A DNA stretch of 64,000 nucleotides from JACRCT01 sp049841135 (GTDB lineage Bacteria > Myxococcota > Myxococcia > Myxococcales > UBA5297). Numbering within the stretch: the stretch's first letter is position 1; every line of letters starts with the position of its first letter. The notes below the pieces were generated by a model that saw nothing but the letters and a program-made list of their open reading frames with translations, did not search any database and was not told the origin of the DNA. Of the stretch, positions 30,220-39,122 are shown one piece after another. Location: NCBI GenBank assembly GCA_049841135.1, contig JASGHK010000005.1, forward strand, positions 3,391,147 through 3,455,146, written 5' to 3'. The position numbers and the translations under genes were made by a program.

Positions 30220-30624
30220 ATGAAGTCACTGGTAGCCGACCCCGCGAAGTGCACGGGCGCGATGAAGTGCGTGCCTGCCTGCTCTCAGCAGATCCACAAG
30301 AAGAACGAGGAGGTCTGGTCCGCCATCCGGGTCCAGCGCAAGGACGGCAAATTCGAGTTCACCATCTGCGACCAGTGCGGCGACTGCATCCCCGTCTGCC
30401 CCACCAAGGCCCTGCAGCGGAACAAGGCCGGCATCGTGCAGGTCAAGAAGGACCTCTGCGTCGGCTGTTTCATGTGCATCGGCTTCTGCCCCAAGGCGGC
30501 GATGTTCCGCGGGCCGCAGGCCAACGAGCCGTTCAAGTGCCTGTCCTGCAACGCCTGCGTGAAGGCCTGCCCGTCGGGCGCGCTCAAGATGGAAGAGCGC
30601 GACCACAGCAAGCTCCCCGCCTGA
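30220..30624 (+). CDS. Polyferredoxin-type [4Fe-4S] protein partnering the AOR
   Basis: A 134-residue soluble electron carrier. Three canonical C-x2-C-x2-C-x3-C motifs are visible: CDQCGDCIPVCP, CVGCFMCIGFCP and CLSCNACVKACP. An N-terminal CTGAMKCVPAC supplies further Cys, so three and possibly four clusters can form. This matches the ferredoxin-like subunit commonly encoded next to tungsten aldehyde:ferredoxin oxidoreductases, which shuttles electrons to a downstream acceptor. I chose the ATG at 30220 over the frame's earlier start at 30130 because the extension is unlike the family and covers the likely promoter. The AOR gene follows after 43 bp. Confidence 0.88.
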   Translation: MKSLVADPAKCTGAMKCVPACSQQIHKKNEEVWSAIRVQRKDGKFEFTICDQCGDCIPVCPTKALQRNKAGIVQVKKDLCVGCFMCIGFCPKAAMFRGPQANEPFKCLSCNACVKACPSGALKMEERDHSKLPA

Positions 30625-30667
30625 CCCGACCCTTCCTCATCTCCTCGCCCTTCCCACGAGATCGCCC

Positions 30668-32863
30668 ATGGCCCACGACTACACCAAGCGGACGAACCTG
30701 GCCGTCGACGTCGACCAGCAGAAGGCGGCGCACAAGGTCCTCGCCGAGCTCAGCTTCACGCCGAGCCTGCCGATGCGCGGCTACACCGACCGCACGCTCT
30801 ACGTCGACCTCTCCACCAACACGATTTCCGAGAAGCCCGTCCCCAAGGAGATGCGCGAGCTGTTCATCGGCGGCCGCGGCTACGGGCTCAAGTACCTGTG
30901 GGACTCGGTCAAGGCGACGACCAAGTGGAACGACCCCGAGAACGAGCTGATCATCGCGCCCGGCCCGCTCTCCGGCCTGACCCAGTACCCGGGCAGCGGC
31001 AAGTCGCTCGTCGTCACCCTCTCGCCGCTCACCGACGTGCCCATCGACTGCAACGTCGGCGGCTACTTCGGCCCGCTGCTCAAGGCCTCGGGCTTCGACG
31101 CCATCGAGATCCACGGCAAGGCCAAGCAGGAGACCATCGTCTTCATCGACGGCGTGAACGGCAAGGTCGTGATCGAGGAGGCGCCGCTCGAGAACCCCGA
31201 CAGCCACGTGGCCGCCGAGGTCTTCACGCACGAGTACGCGGCCAGCGAGAAGGACGAGGACCGGCGCGCGGTGAGCGTCGTCTCCGCCGGCAAGGCCGCC
31301 GACCACAGCCTCATCGGCTGCCTCAACTTCAGCTGGTGGGACGTGCGGCGCGGCACCACCCGCCTCAAGCAGGCCGGCCGCGGCGGCACCGGCACCGTCT
31401 TCCGCGACAAGAAGCTCAAGGCGCTCGTCGTGCGCGGCCCGAAGATCAAGGGCGACATGAACCGCCCGGCGGACATCGACAAGCTCGCCGCGGTCGGCGT
31501 CAAGCTGCACAAGGAGATCCGCGACCTGGACGACAAGCAGTGCCACATGCGCCGCCAGGGCACCGCGCACCTGGTCGAGGTGATGGACGCCTACGACCTG
31601 CTCCCGACCTGCAACTTCCAGTACGGCAAGCACGTCGATACCCCGAAGATCGCCAGCTGGGTCTGGGACAAGCGCTTCACCCAGAACATCCCCGACGGCT
31701 GCTGGTACGGCTGCTCCATGGCCTGCGCCAAGGGCGCCGACGGCCACGTCGTCAAGACCGGCCCGTACAAGGGCGACGTCGTCACCGTCGACGGCCCGGA
31801 GTACGAGAACGCCGCCGGCCTGGGCAGCAACTGCGGCATCTTCGACCCGGACTGGATGCTCGAGGTCAACTGGTACTGCGACATCTACGGCGTCGACACC
31901 ATCAGCTACGGCACGCTCTGCGCCTTCGTCATGGAGTGCTGGCAGCGGGGCATCCTGAACAAGGAGCGCACCGGCGGCCTGGAGATTGCCTTCGGCAACG
32001 CCGAGGCCCAGCTGGAGATGCTGCACCAGATGGCGCGCGGCGAAGGCTTCGGGAAGATCGCCGGCCTGGGCGTCCACAAGATGAAGCGGCTCTTCGCCGA
32101 CAAGGGCTGGGGCGACTTCAAGTTCTTGAACGACATCGGCATGGAAGTGAAGGGGCTGGAGTACAGCCAGTACATGAGCAAGGAGAGCCTGGCCCAGCAG
32201 GGCGGCTACGCGCTCACCAACAAGGGGCCGCAGCACGACGAGGCCTGGCTCATCTTCATGGACATGGTGAACAACCAGATCCCCACCTTCGAGAACAAGG
32301 CGGAGGCGCTCCACTACTTCCCGCTCTTCCGCACTTGGTTCGGGCTCAACGGCCTGTGCAAGCTCCCGTGGAACGACGTGGAGCCGTCGGACAACGCCAA
32401 GACCAGCGAGCCGGCGAAGGTGCCCGAGCACGTGCAGAACTACTGCGACCTGGTGGAGGGCATCACCGGCCGGAAGATCACCAAGGAGCAGATCATCGAG
32501 GAGTCGAAGTCGGTCTACACGTTCCAGCGCGTCTTCGACATCCGCATGGGCAAGGGGCTGCGCGAGCACGACCTGCCGCCCTACCGCTCCCAGGGCCCGG
32601 TGACCCGGGAGGAGTACGAGTCCCGCGCCGAGCGCTACGACAAGCAGCTCAAGGACCTCATCGGCGTGGACCCGGCAGGGAAGACCACCGAGGAGAAGAT
32701 GGCGCTCCACCGCACGTACCGCGAGGACCGCTACTCGAAGCTGTGCGACGCCGTGTACAAGCGCCGCGGCTGGACGCCCAACGGCGTGCCGACCTTGGAG
32801 ACGCTGCAGAAGTACAAGGTCGACTTCCCCGAGGTGGTCGAGGTGGTCAAGAAGCACCTGTAG
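30668..32863 (+). CDS. Tungsten-type aldehyde:ferredoxin oxidoreductase family enzyme
   Basis: A 731-residue cytosolic enzyme that would interconvert an aldehyde and its carboxylic acid at a tungstopterin with one [4Fe-4S] cluster. The N-terminal AOR domain motifs FIGGRGYGLKYLW, PGPLSGL, GGYFGPLLKASGFDAIEIHG and AGRGGTGTVFRDKKLKALVV (pterin contacts) are intact. The cluster motif is CWYGCSMAC, one residue longer than the usual C-x2-C-x3-C. A later Cys (FGLNGLCKLPW) could be the fourth ligand, and AGLGSNCGIFD matches the domain-2 signature. It is longer than the ~605-residue archaeal AOR, closer to bacterial benzoyl-CoA-type or long AOR groups, with an N-terminal extension of ~45 residues and an extended C-terminus. 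Substrate unknown. Confidence 0.92.
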   Translation: MAHDYTKRTNLAVDVDQQKAAHKVLAELSFTPSLPMRGYTDRTLYVDLSTNTISEKPVPKEMRELFIGGRGYGLKYLWDSVKATTKWNDPENELIIAPGPLSGLTQYPGSGKSLVVTLSPLTDVPIDCNVGGYFGPLLKASGFDAIEIHGKAKQETIVFIDGVNGKVVIEEAPLENPDSHVAAEVFTHEYAASEKDEDRRAVSVVSAGKAADHSLIGCLNFSWWDVRRGTTRLKQAGRGGTGTVFRDKKLKALVVRGPKIKGDMNRPADIDKLAAVGVKLHKEIRDLDDKQCHMRRQGTAHLVEVMDAYDLLPTCNFQYGKHVDTPKIASWVWDKRFTQNIPDGCWYGCSMACAKGADGHVVKTGPYKGDVVTVDGPEYENAAGLGSNCGIFDPDWMLEVNWYCDIYGVDTISYGTLCAFVMECWQRGILNKERTGGLEIAFGNAEAQLEMLHQMARGEGFGKIAGLGVHKMKRLFADKGWGDFKFLNDIGMEVKGLEYSQYMSKESLAQQGGYALTNKGPQHDEAWLIFMDMVNNQIPTFENKAEALHYFPLFRTWFGLNGLCKLPWNDVEPSDNAKTSEPAKVPEHVQNYCDLVEGITGRKITKEQIIEESKSVYTFQRVFDIRMGKGLREHDLPPYRSQGPVTREEYESRAERYDKQLKDLIGVDPAGKTTEEKMALHRTYREDRYSKLCDAVYKRRGWTPNGVPTLETLQKYKVDFPEVVEVVKKHL

Positions 32864-32872
32864 ACGGGCGAG

Positions 32873-33040
32873 CCTCACCCCCTGACCCCCTCTCCGGCTT
32901 CGCGGAGAGGGGGAACTCGAATCCGTCGCTCCGAGGCGGACACGCCCTAGAGCCCGCCGAAGCCTCGGTGCTGGAATCCGAGAACGAGAAGCAGAGGAAG
33001 TCACCCTCTCCGCGAAGCCGGAGAGGGGCCGGGGGTGAGG
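32873..33040. repeat. MITE-like inverted-repeat element, copy 2
   Basis: It has the same ends as the copy at 5722-5902: 43 bases identical at the left and about 45 nearly identical at the right, including GAGGAAGTCACC before the right hairpin. The ~90-bp core differs. It begins 9 bp after the AOR stop and ends 5 bp before the ATG of the MoaD-like gene, so it splits an operon and may change expression of the downstream gene. Confidence 0.75.
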
Positions 33041-33045
33041 TCCAG

Positions 33046-33243
33046 ATGATCACCGTCAACGGCGACCCGCTCCAGCACACCCCGAACATGACCGTGCGCG
33101 ACGTCCTCAGGGCGCGCAGCTTCGTCTTCCCTCTGCTCATCGTGAGGATCGACGGGGAGCTCGTGGCCCGCGAGGCGTTTGACCAGACCAAGGTGCCGGA
33201 CGGCGCCGAGGTGCAGGTGCTGCACCTGATGAGCGGCGGGTGA
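33046..33243 (+). CDS. MoaD/ThiS-family sulfur-carrier protein
   Basis: A 65-residue ubiquitin-fold protein ending in the diagnostic Gly-Gly (LMSGG), whose C-terminal thiocarboxylate would donate sulfur. The start MITVNGDPLQHTPNMTVRDV and the strand VRIDGELVAREAFDQTKV are typical of MoaD/ThiS. Such genes often accompany AOR genes and are thought to serve synthesis of the metal-binding pterin. The adjacent AOR supports that role over thiazole synthesis. The element at 32873-33040 lies immediately upstream, so the ribosome-binding region GTGAGGTCCAG belongs to the repeat end. Confidence 0.85.
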   Translation: MITVNGDPLQHTPNMTVRDVLRARSFVFPLLIVRIDGELVAREAFDQTKVPDGAEVQVLHLMSGG

Positions 33244-33268
33244 GCTCTCGCGCGGTACGCTATCCGGC

Positions 33269-34474
33269 ATGCGCGACCGGTCCGAGCTTCTCCGCGCCGT
33301 CCTCACCAACCCCGATGACCCGGCACCGCGCCTGGTCTACGCGGACGCCCTGCTCGGCGCCGGAGACCCCCGCGGCGAGCTGATGGCGGTCGAGCACCGG
33401 CTCGAGAACGCTCCAGCTTCGGCGCTATGCGAGCGCCGGCGCGAGCTGCGACGCCTGTACGGCACGGCCTTCTGGCCGAGAGCTCGCGACGCGCTTCGTG
33501 CGCTCCCGGCTGGGGTTCGCCCACGCCATCGCCTGCAAGCCCGAGGAACTCTCGCGCGCGATAGGGCTCGCGGCGCGGGAGCCGGTCCGCTCCGTCGAGG
33601 TGTACGGCGGCGGGCTCGCTCCCGGCGAGGTCGCCGCGCTCCCTCGGATCTCCGAGCTGGTGATGCACGAGGCGACTGACGAGACGGTCGCGGCGTTGCT
33701 CGAGGCGCCGGTCGCAGAGACGCTGGAGGCGCTCGACCTCTCCGGCTCGGGAGCTCTCGACGTTCGCGCCGCGGCGCCAATTGCCTGCTTGCCGACGCCT
33801 CGGGCTGGCTGCGACGCAGACGGACATCGACGAGCTTCTGGGCTGGGAAGGCCTGTGTCAGCTGCGCGAGCTGGACCTTTCGGCGACCGACTCCTACGGG
33901 CTGGAAGTCGCTCGAGTGCTTCGCGCAGCGTCCGAGCTCGTGACACTCCGCGCTTCGAGTACTCCGTTGCTCGACGACCCGGACGAGCTCGCGCAGATGG
34001 TGGAGGCGCTCGCTGCTTCGCCGCGGCTGTTGCGACTCGACCTCCTCGGGTGCGAAGCCCTGTCGCCCGGCGCGCTGGCCGCGATCCATGAAGCCGCTCC
34101 GCGCGTCGCCGTCCGCACCGAAGTGGAGCGGGGCCGCGTCACGCTGGATCTCGTTGGCCAGACGTTCGAGCTCGAGCCCGTCGACGCCCATGCCTGGCGA
34201 CTCTTGCTTGACGGGGTAGCAAGGCCCCTGCGCTGCGCCTACACCCAGTCGGACTCGATCGGTGCCTCCACGCGGTCGGGCCCCGAGGCGGAGGCCGCCG
34301 CGCTCGACCTGCTCCAGACGGCGATCGGCCGCGGCTTTCCACGGCGGTTCACCTCGACAGGCTTCAGCCTGGTCGCGCGGATGCTCCCGCGCGACAACAA
34401 CGTGGACGCCTTGATGACGCTCTCGAACGAGCCCGAGCCGCTGGTGCTCGAGGCTCGAGCACTACGTGGACTGA
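33269..34474 (+). CDS. TIGR02996-domain leucine-rich-repeat protein (several frameshifts)
   Basis: The ATG at 33269 gives the TIGR02996 signature: LLRAVLTNPDDPAPRLVYAD, then LLGAGDPRGELMAVEHRL. The frame then changes near 33475 (to RELATRFVRSRLGFAHAIAC), near 33785 (to CRRLGLAATQTDIDELLGW) and near 34450, where a shift gives LEHYVD and a TGA at 34472-34474. LRR strands (LCQLRELDLSATDSYG, SPRLLRLDLLGCEAL) run through the centre. The final ~80 residues form a distinct domain (FPRRFTSTGFSLVARMLPRD). These proteins are expanded in Myxococcota and Planctomycetes with unknown role. The end lies two bases from the convergent lipoprotein gene. With four breaks, a true pseudogene cannot be excluded. 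Confidence 0.65.
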
Positions 34475-34476
34475 CG

Positions 34477-37400
34477 CTACAGACAGGCGGCGTCGTACTC
34501 GGCGGTGATGGTCGAGCCCGCCGGCGGCGACGAGGCGGTCCGGAACACGATGGAGTTCGAGGCCGACTCGTAGTCGTAGTCCACGCCCGCCGACTGCTGC
34601 ACGCCGTTCACCTTCACCTTCAGGGTCGCGATGTCGCAGGCGCGCGAGAGCGTGTACTGCAGGCGCGGGGTGAAGGCGTCGAGGCCGATGTCCTGGGCGA
34701 TGCTGCCCCAGTCCGTGGCGCAGATGGATTTGAAGATGCCATTGCCCAGCGTGGTCGCTTCCTTGTAGCGGGGCGCTGGGTCACCGTGGATGGTGTTTCC
34801 GCTCACGGTGGCGTCGCAGCCGTTGGACGGATCGCCGGCGATGGCGTGGAAGCTGAACATCTGGGTGTTGTGCGCGCCCTTCAGGTTCTGAAAGAGGTCG
34901 ATGTAGTACTGGACGTTCTTGGAGGCGCCCTGATCCTCCTCGTCGGAGAGGACGATGATGGCGAGCTTGGCGTCCTCGCGGACAAACGTACTGTTGGGCT
35001 TGGCGGGGTCGCCGATGAGCGGGTTGGTGAGCGCGGCCTTGGCGGCCTCGAGACCCGACTCCGCGGTCGCCGAGCCGACGTCTCCGACCCGGATGTTCTT
35101 GGAGAGTTCACCCTCTGGATCGGTGTCCGTTCGGCGGATCACCTGTGGCTGGCCAAAGAACTCGCCTGGCCAGATGTTGGCGCCCGGGTAGGCAGAGCTA
35201 CTGGCTGCTTTGTGGGGGAAGCCAGTATCGGCGGTGCCCGACCACTCGGTCGCGATGACCGCAACCTGGTAGTCGTTGTTCGTCAGGTTCGCCTGCTGGA
35301 TGAAGGTCCGCGCGTTCTGGGACAGGAAGGACTGCTTGGGAGACATCGACTCGGAATTGTCGATCACCCAGAGAACGTCGGTCTTCGGGTTGGTGTTCTG
35401 CGTGAACGTGTCGATCTGGTGGGCCTGCGTCGTCCCCTCGCCCTTGAGCGCCACCGTGCTCTCGCCCGACGAGAAGTTGTGCTTGATGACCAGCGTCCCG
35501 GTGTCGGGCGCGGCCGCGGTCGGCCGGTACTTCACGGTGACCGTCACCTGCGCGCCGGGGTTCAGGGTCACCGGCACGTTGGGCTTCTGCACGATGGTGA
35601 AGGGCGCCGTGACCGGGTCGATCTCGAAGCCCTGCAGCTCCACCGAGGCGTCGCCCACGTTGTAGATGGTGACCACCTTGTCCACGCTGCCGCAGCCCAC
35701 CGTCACCAGGCCGAAGTCGATCTTGTTGGGCACGGTGTCGATGGCCAGGACCACGCCCGTCCCCTTGACGGTGGTCGCCTTGCAGCCGGTGGTGGTGTTG
35801 CCGGTGCACTCGCTGCCCTTGTTCTCGTTGGTGTTGAACCAGAAGTAGGTGTTGCCTATGGGGAACGGGTCGGTTGCGCCGGTGGGCTGGTAGACGACGT
35901 TCATCGTCTGCGTCTCGCCCGGCTTGAGCGTGGAGGGCAGCGTCGGGGTGAAAGTGCCGAACTTGAAGGCCGAGTCCGGCGACATCAGCGGCATGGTGTG
36001 CGCGAAGGTCGGGTTGCCGACCGTGCAGTCGGCGCTGCCGATGTTCTTGAGCGTCATCGGCAGCGTCTTCTTGTCGCCGATGGCCACCACGCCGAAGTTG
36101 AGCTTGCGGCCCGGGCCGGGCGGGGTGATCTCCAGGCGGCACTCCGGGGTCGGGGTGGGCACGCCGTTGAGCTGCACCGTGAACAGCGACTTGACCGGGT
36201 CGTCCGACTGGAAGGTGAGGACGCCGGTGTCGGGCGGGTTGGCGTCGAGCGGCTGGTAGCCCACGTCGATGGCCTGCGTCTTGTTCGGCCGCAGCACGAA
36301 CGGCGGCGGGGGGCTGACCGCGATGTAGAAGCGCGTCGAGGTCCCGGGGACGTCGATGGCCGCGGCCTTCACCGTGCAGTCCGAGTTGCCGGCGTTGTGG
36401 AGGATGAGCTGGCGGTAGGTCTGCGAGCCCTGCACCTGCACGCCGAAGTCGAGGATGGCCGTCGACGCCTCGAGCTTGCAGATGGACGGCGGGATGGCAT
36501 TGCCGGTCAGCGGGACGAACTGCAGCGGCGCGGCCGGGTCGTTGCTGGGCGCCTTCAGCTTGCCGTTCTTGGTGCCCACGCTCATCGGCTTGAACTGCAG
36601 GTTTGCCAGGACCTTGGCGCCGGGCGGAGACTCGCCGGCCGGCGGCGGGGTGACGGCGAAGACGAAGTCGCCGCCGTCGATGGCCAGGGCGCTCGTCGTC
36701 AGTGCCTTGGTGCCGCAGTTCTTCAAGGTGACGGTCTTGGCGTCCGAGGTGCTGCCGACGGCGATGGTGCCGAAGTCGAGGGAGGACGGGTCCAGGCAGA
36801 GCTTGGCGCCGTCGCCCTGCGCGCCGATCTCCAGCAAGACGGGCGCGGTGAGCGGGTCGTCGCCGGTGACGGTGACCAGGCCGGTGCGGGCGCCGATGGT
36901 CGTGGGCCGGTAGACGACCTTCGCCTCCGCCACGTCGCCGGGGGCGAGCACCATGCGGAAGTTCGACGGGTCGACGGCGATGTCCGGCAGGTCCTCGGAC
37001 CGCGGCTCGATGCTGTCGACGACCAGGTCCACCTCGCCGGTGTTGGTCAGCTGCACGCGGCGGCGGATGCTGGCGCCGCCCAGCGACAGCGGGCCGAAGT
37101 CGAGCGGCAGCGAGCGCCGCGACGCCGAGGAGCAGCGGTCCAGCGTGTCGCCGTCGCCGCCGGTGGCCGAGCTGACGCAGACCTGCAGCGCGCCGCTCGC
37201 GCCGTGCGCCTTGATCTTCACGGCCAGGTCGCTGCGCTTGGGGTCGTCGTTCTTCAGGTGCAGCACGTCCTCGTAGGTCGACAGGCCGTCGGCGCGGATC
37301 TCCAGGGTGACCAGGCGGCAGTCACCGATGTCGATGTCATAGGGCGCGGCCGAGTGGCCGCTGCAAGGCGCCAGCGAGCGGGTGATGGCGAAGGCGGTGC

Positions 37401-37666
37401 CCTTCTCCAGCGTCGGCTCCTCCATCTTGAGGATGAGAATCGCCGCTGTTGAGGATGGCCAGCGAGAAGCGGGAGGCGCGGCCCACCTTGACCGCGCCGA
37501 AGTCGACGACGTCGGTGTCGCCAATGGGGTCGCCGATGGCGGGGGTGGCCGTGGCGTCGTACGCGTGGACCTCGATGACCGGCTCGAGGGTCTGAGTCGA
37601 CTTCTGGCCGGCGCAGTCGCAGTTGGCCAGCGCGAAGGCGAGGAGGAGGAAGGCGATCCGTCGCAT
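34477..37666 (-). CDS. Choice-of-anchor/ASPM-like repeat lipoprotein with C-terminal vWA domain (one frameshift)
   Basis: The ATG at 37666 starts MRRIAFLLLAFALANCDCAG, a lipoprotein signal with Cys at about residue 16. The frame is lost near 37440 after FSLAILNSG and resumes at ILKMEEPTLEKGTAF. The body holds about eight immunoglobulin-like choice-of-anchor D repeats, each with an LDFGxxxVG start and a QTxxVxYxP or ADTGxLxxxSDDP end (LSLDFGPLSLGG, LDFGTIAVGSTS, LNFGVVAIGDKK, IDFGLVTVGCGS). The last ~270 residues form a von Willebrand A-type domain with the metal site DNSES (VLWVIDNSESMSP) and IVLSDEEDQG. It is surface-exposed and probably adhesive; the ligand is unknown. Confidence 0.8.
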
Positions 37667-37735
37667 GGGGCACCTCGGGCCGAGGGGACGCAGAATCTTG
37701 CCCGATTACCCGGAGTAAAAGCGAGGGCCCGCCCC

Positions 37736-38317
37736 TCAGGCCGCCTTGGGCAGCGGCAGGACGCGCGCCTGCTTGCGCCGCCGCTTGTCCTCGTACATCG
37801 CGGCGTCGGCGGCGTGCATCAACTCCTCGCGACCGAGCCCGCGGCGGGGCCAGCTGGCGAAGCCGAGCGAGAACTGCAGGCGCTCGGGCTCGAGCGAGAG
37901 CGGGTCGCGCAGCCGCTGGATCAGCTGGAGCACCCCGGACTCGTCGGTCTGGGGAAGGAGGACTGCAAACTCGTCCCCGCCGGTGCGGCAGATGACGTCC
38001 TCGGTGCGCAGGTGCGCCCGGAGGAAGGAGGCGACCTGGCGCAGCACCTCGTCGCCGGCCAGGTGGCCGCGCTCGTCGTTGACGCGCTTGAAGTCGTCCA
38101 GGTCCACCACGAGCAGGCTGCCCGGGCGGCCGGTGCGGCGGGAGAGCGCGAGCTCCTGGGCCAGCCGCTCCTCGAAGTGGCGCCGGTTGTACAAGCCGGT
38201 GAGCGCGTCGCGGTAGGCGAGCTCGGCCTGGCTGCGCAGCGCGGCCAGCTCATCGCGCAGGCGGGCGTTCTCGGCGAGCAGCTCGCGGCGGGTGGGGCTG
38301 AGGGGCAGCGTCAGCAT
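37736..38317 (-). CDS. GGDEF diguanylate cyclase
   Basis: A 193-residue cytosolic cyclase that makes c-di-GMP from two GTP. A short N-terminal coiled coil (RRELLAENARLRDELAALRSQ) precedes the GGDEF domain (DALTGLYNRRHFEERL, VVDLDDFKRVNDERGHLAGD). The active site RTGGDEFAVLLP is intact. An inhibitory I-site RTED lies five residues before GGDEF. No sensor domain is fused, so control may come through the coiled coil or the small gene directly upstream. The start at 38317 lies eight bases after that gene's stop, indicating one transcript. Confidence 0.93.
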   Translation of the reverse strand: MLTLPLSPTRRELLAENARLRDELAALRSQAELAYRDALTGLYNRRHFEERLAQELALSRRTGRPGSLLVVDLDDFKRVNDERGHLAGDEVLRQVASFLRAHLRTEDVICRTGGDEFAVLLPQTDESGVLQLIQRLRDPLSLEPERLQFSLGFASWPRRGLGREELMHAADAAMYEDKRRRKQARVLPLPKAA

Positions 38318-38325
38318 GGCGTCCC

Positions 38326-38484
38326 TCAGGCGGCGCGGCCGAAGCCGGGGTCGAGGACGAAGTCCGAGGCCGACAGGTCGTCCAGCTCGCGGCTGCCCAT
38401 CGGCCAGTCGGTGTCCAGGGTGAACTCCAGCTCGCTGGCGATCAGCGCGTCGAGCACGGCCTGGAGGGTCTCGTTGTCTCGCAT
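38326..38484 (-). CDS. Small acidic protein (52 aa) coupled to the diguanylate cyclase
   Basis: The ATG at 38484 has GGGGAG six bases upstream. The peptide MRDNETLQAVLDALIASELE... is acidic (DWPMGSRELDDLSASDFVLD). It has an amphipathic N-terminal helix and no signal. The longer frame to 38712 runs through the repeat region and is rejected. Position eight bases before the GGDEF gene suggests a partner or regulator of the cyclase. No homology recognised. Confidence 0.6.
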   Translation of the reverse strand: MRDNETLQAVLDALIASELEFTLDTDWPMGSRELDDLSASDFVLDPGFGRAA

Positions 38485-38589
38485 GACGGTCTCCCCGCTT
38501 CCTCTTCCCGCTCCTGCCTGGCTATCGACGCGTTGGAACCGTGCCGATAGATGGGGCCGCCACGCACCCGGTGGGTTGCTAATGCACCG

Positions 38590-39109
38590 GGGCGAGCTGG
38601 GTGCGGGCCCGGCTTCCACGCGCTTCCACGCCGGGGGCATCTGGCCGTCCGTGGAATCCGAGGCGCGCTTGGGGGCGGGCCACGCTTCCGGCGATTGCCA
38701 CGTCGACAGCACGCCTCAGATGCCCAGCTCCCAGAGGTTGTCCCCGGCGTGGAAGCCGGGCCCACACCCACCAGCGCGCCTCAGATGCCCAATTCCGCGA
38801 GGTTGTCCCCGGCGTGGAAGCCGGGCCCGCGCCCACCAGCGCGCCTCAGATGCCCAATTCCGCGAGGTTGTCCCCGGCGTGGAAGCCGGGCCCACACCCA
38901 CCAGCGCGCCTCAGATGCCCAATTCCGCGAGGTTGTCCCCGGCGTGGAAGCCGGGCCCGCACCCATGCGCGCCTCAGATGCCGAGCTCCCAGAAGTTGTC
39001 CCCGGCGTGGAAGCCGGGCCCACACCCACCAGCGCGCCTCAGATGCTCAATTCCGCGAGGTTGTCCCCGGCGTGGAAGCCGGGCCCGCACCCAAGCGCGC
39101 CTCGGATTC
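38590..39109. repeat. Array of ~65-bp tandem repeats flanked by inverted ends
   Basis: Six head-to-tail units, marked by GTTGTCCCCGGCGTGGAAGC starting at about 38737, 38802, 38867, 38932, 38995 and 39060 (periods 65, 65, 65, 63, 65). Each unit contains the hairpin CCCGGC-GTGGAA-GCCGGG and then GCGCCTCAGATGC. To the left, 38594-38690 holds two partial units in the opposite orientation. GAATCCGAGGCGCGCTTGGG at 38654 pairs with its complement at 39084-39109, giving a ~26-bp inverted repeat around the array. It lies between the helicase stop and the small-protein/GGDEF operon. Confidence 0.85.
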
Positions 39110-39122
39110 TCTTTTCCAGATG

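Noticed and set aside
34500..37452. Continuation of the LRR frame into a long plus-strand protein
   Set aside because: Beyond 34474 it is antisense to the choice-of-anchor/vWA lipoprotein and has shadow composition.
38700..39109. CRISPR array
   Set aside because: The 65-bp units are repetitive over their full length with no unique spacers, contain coding-like synonymous changes, and no cas gene is near.
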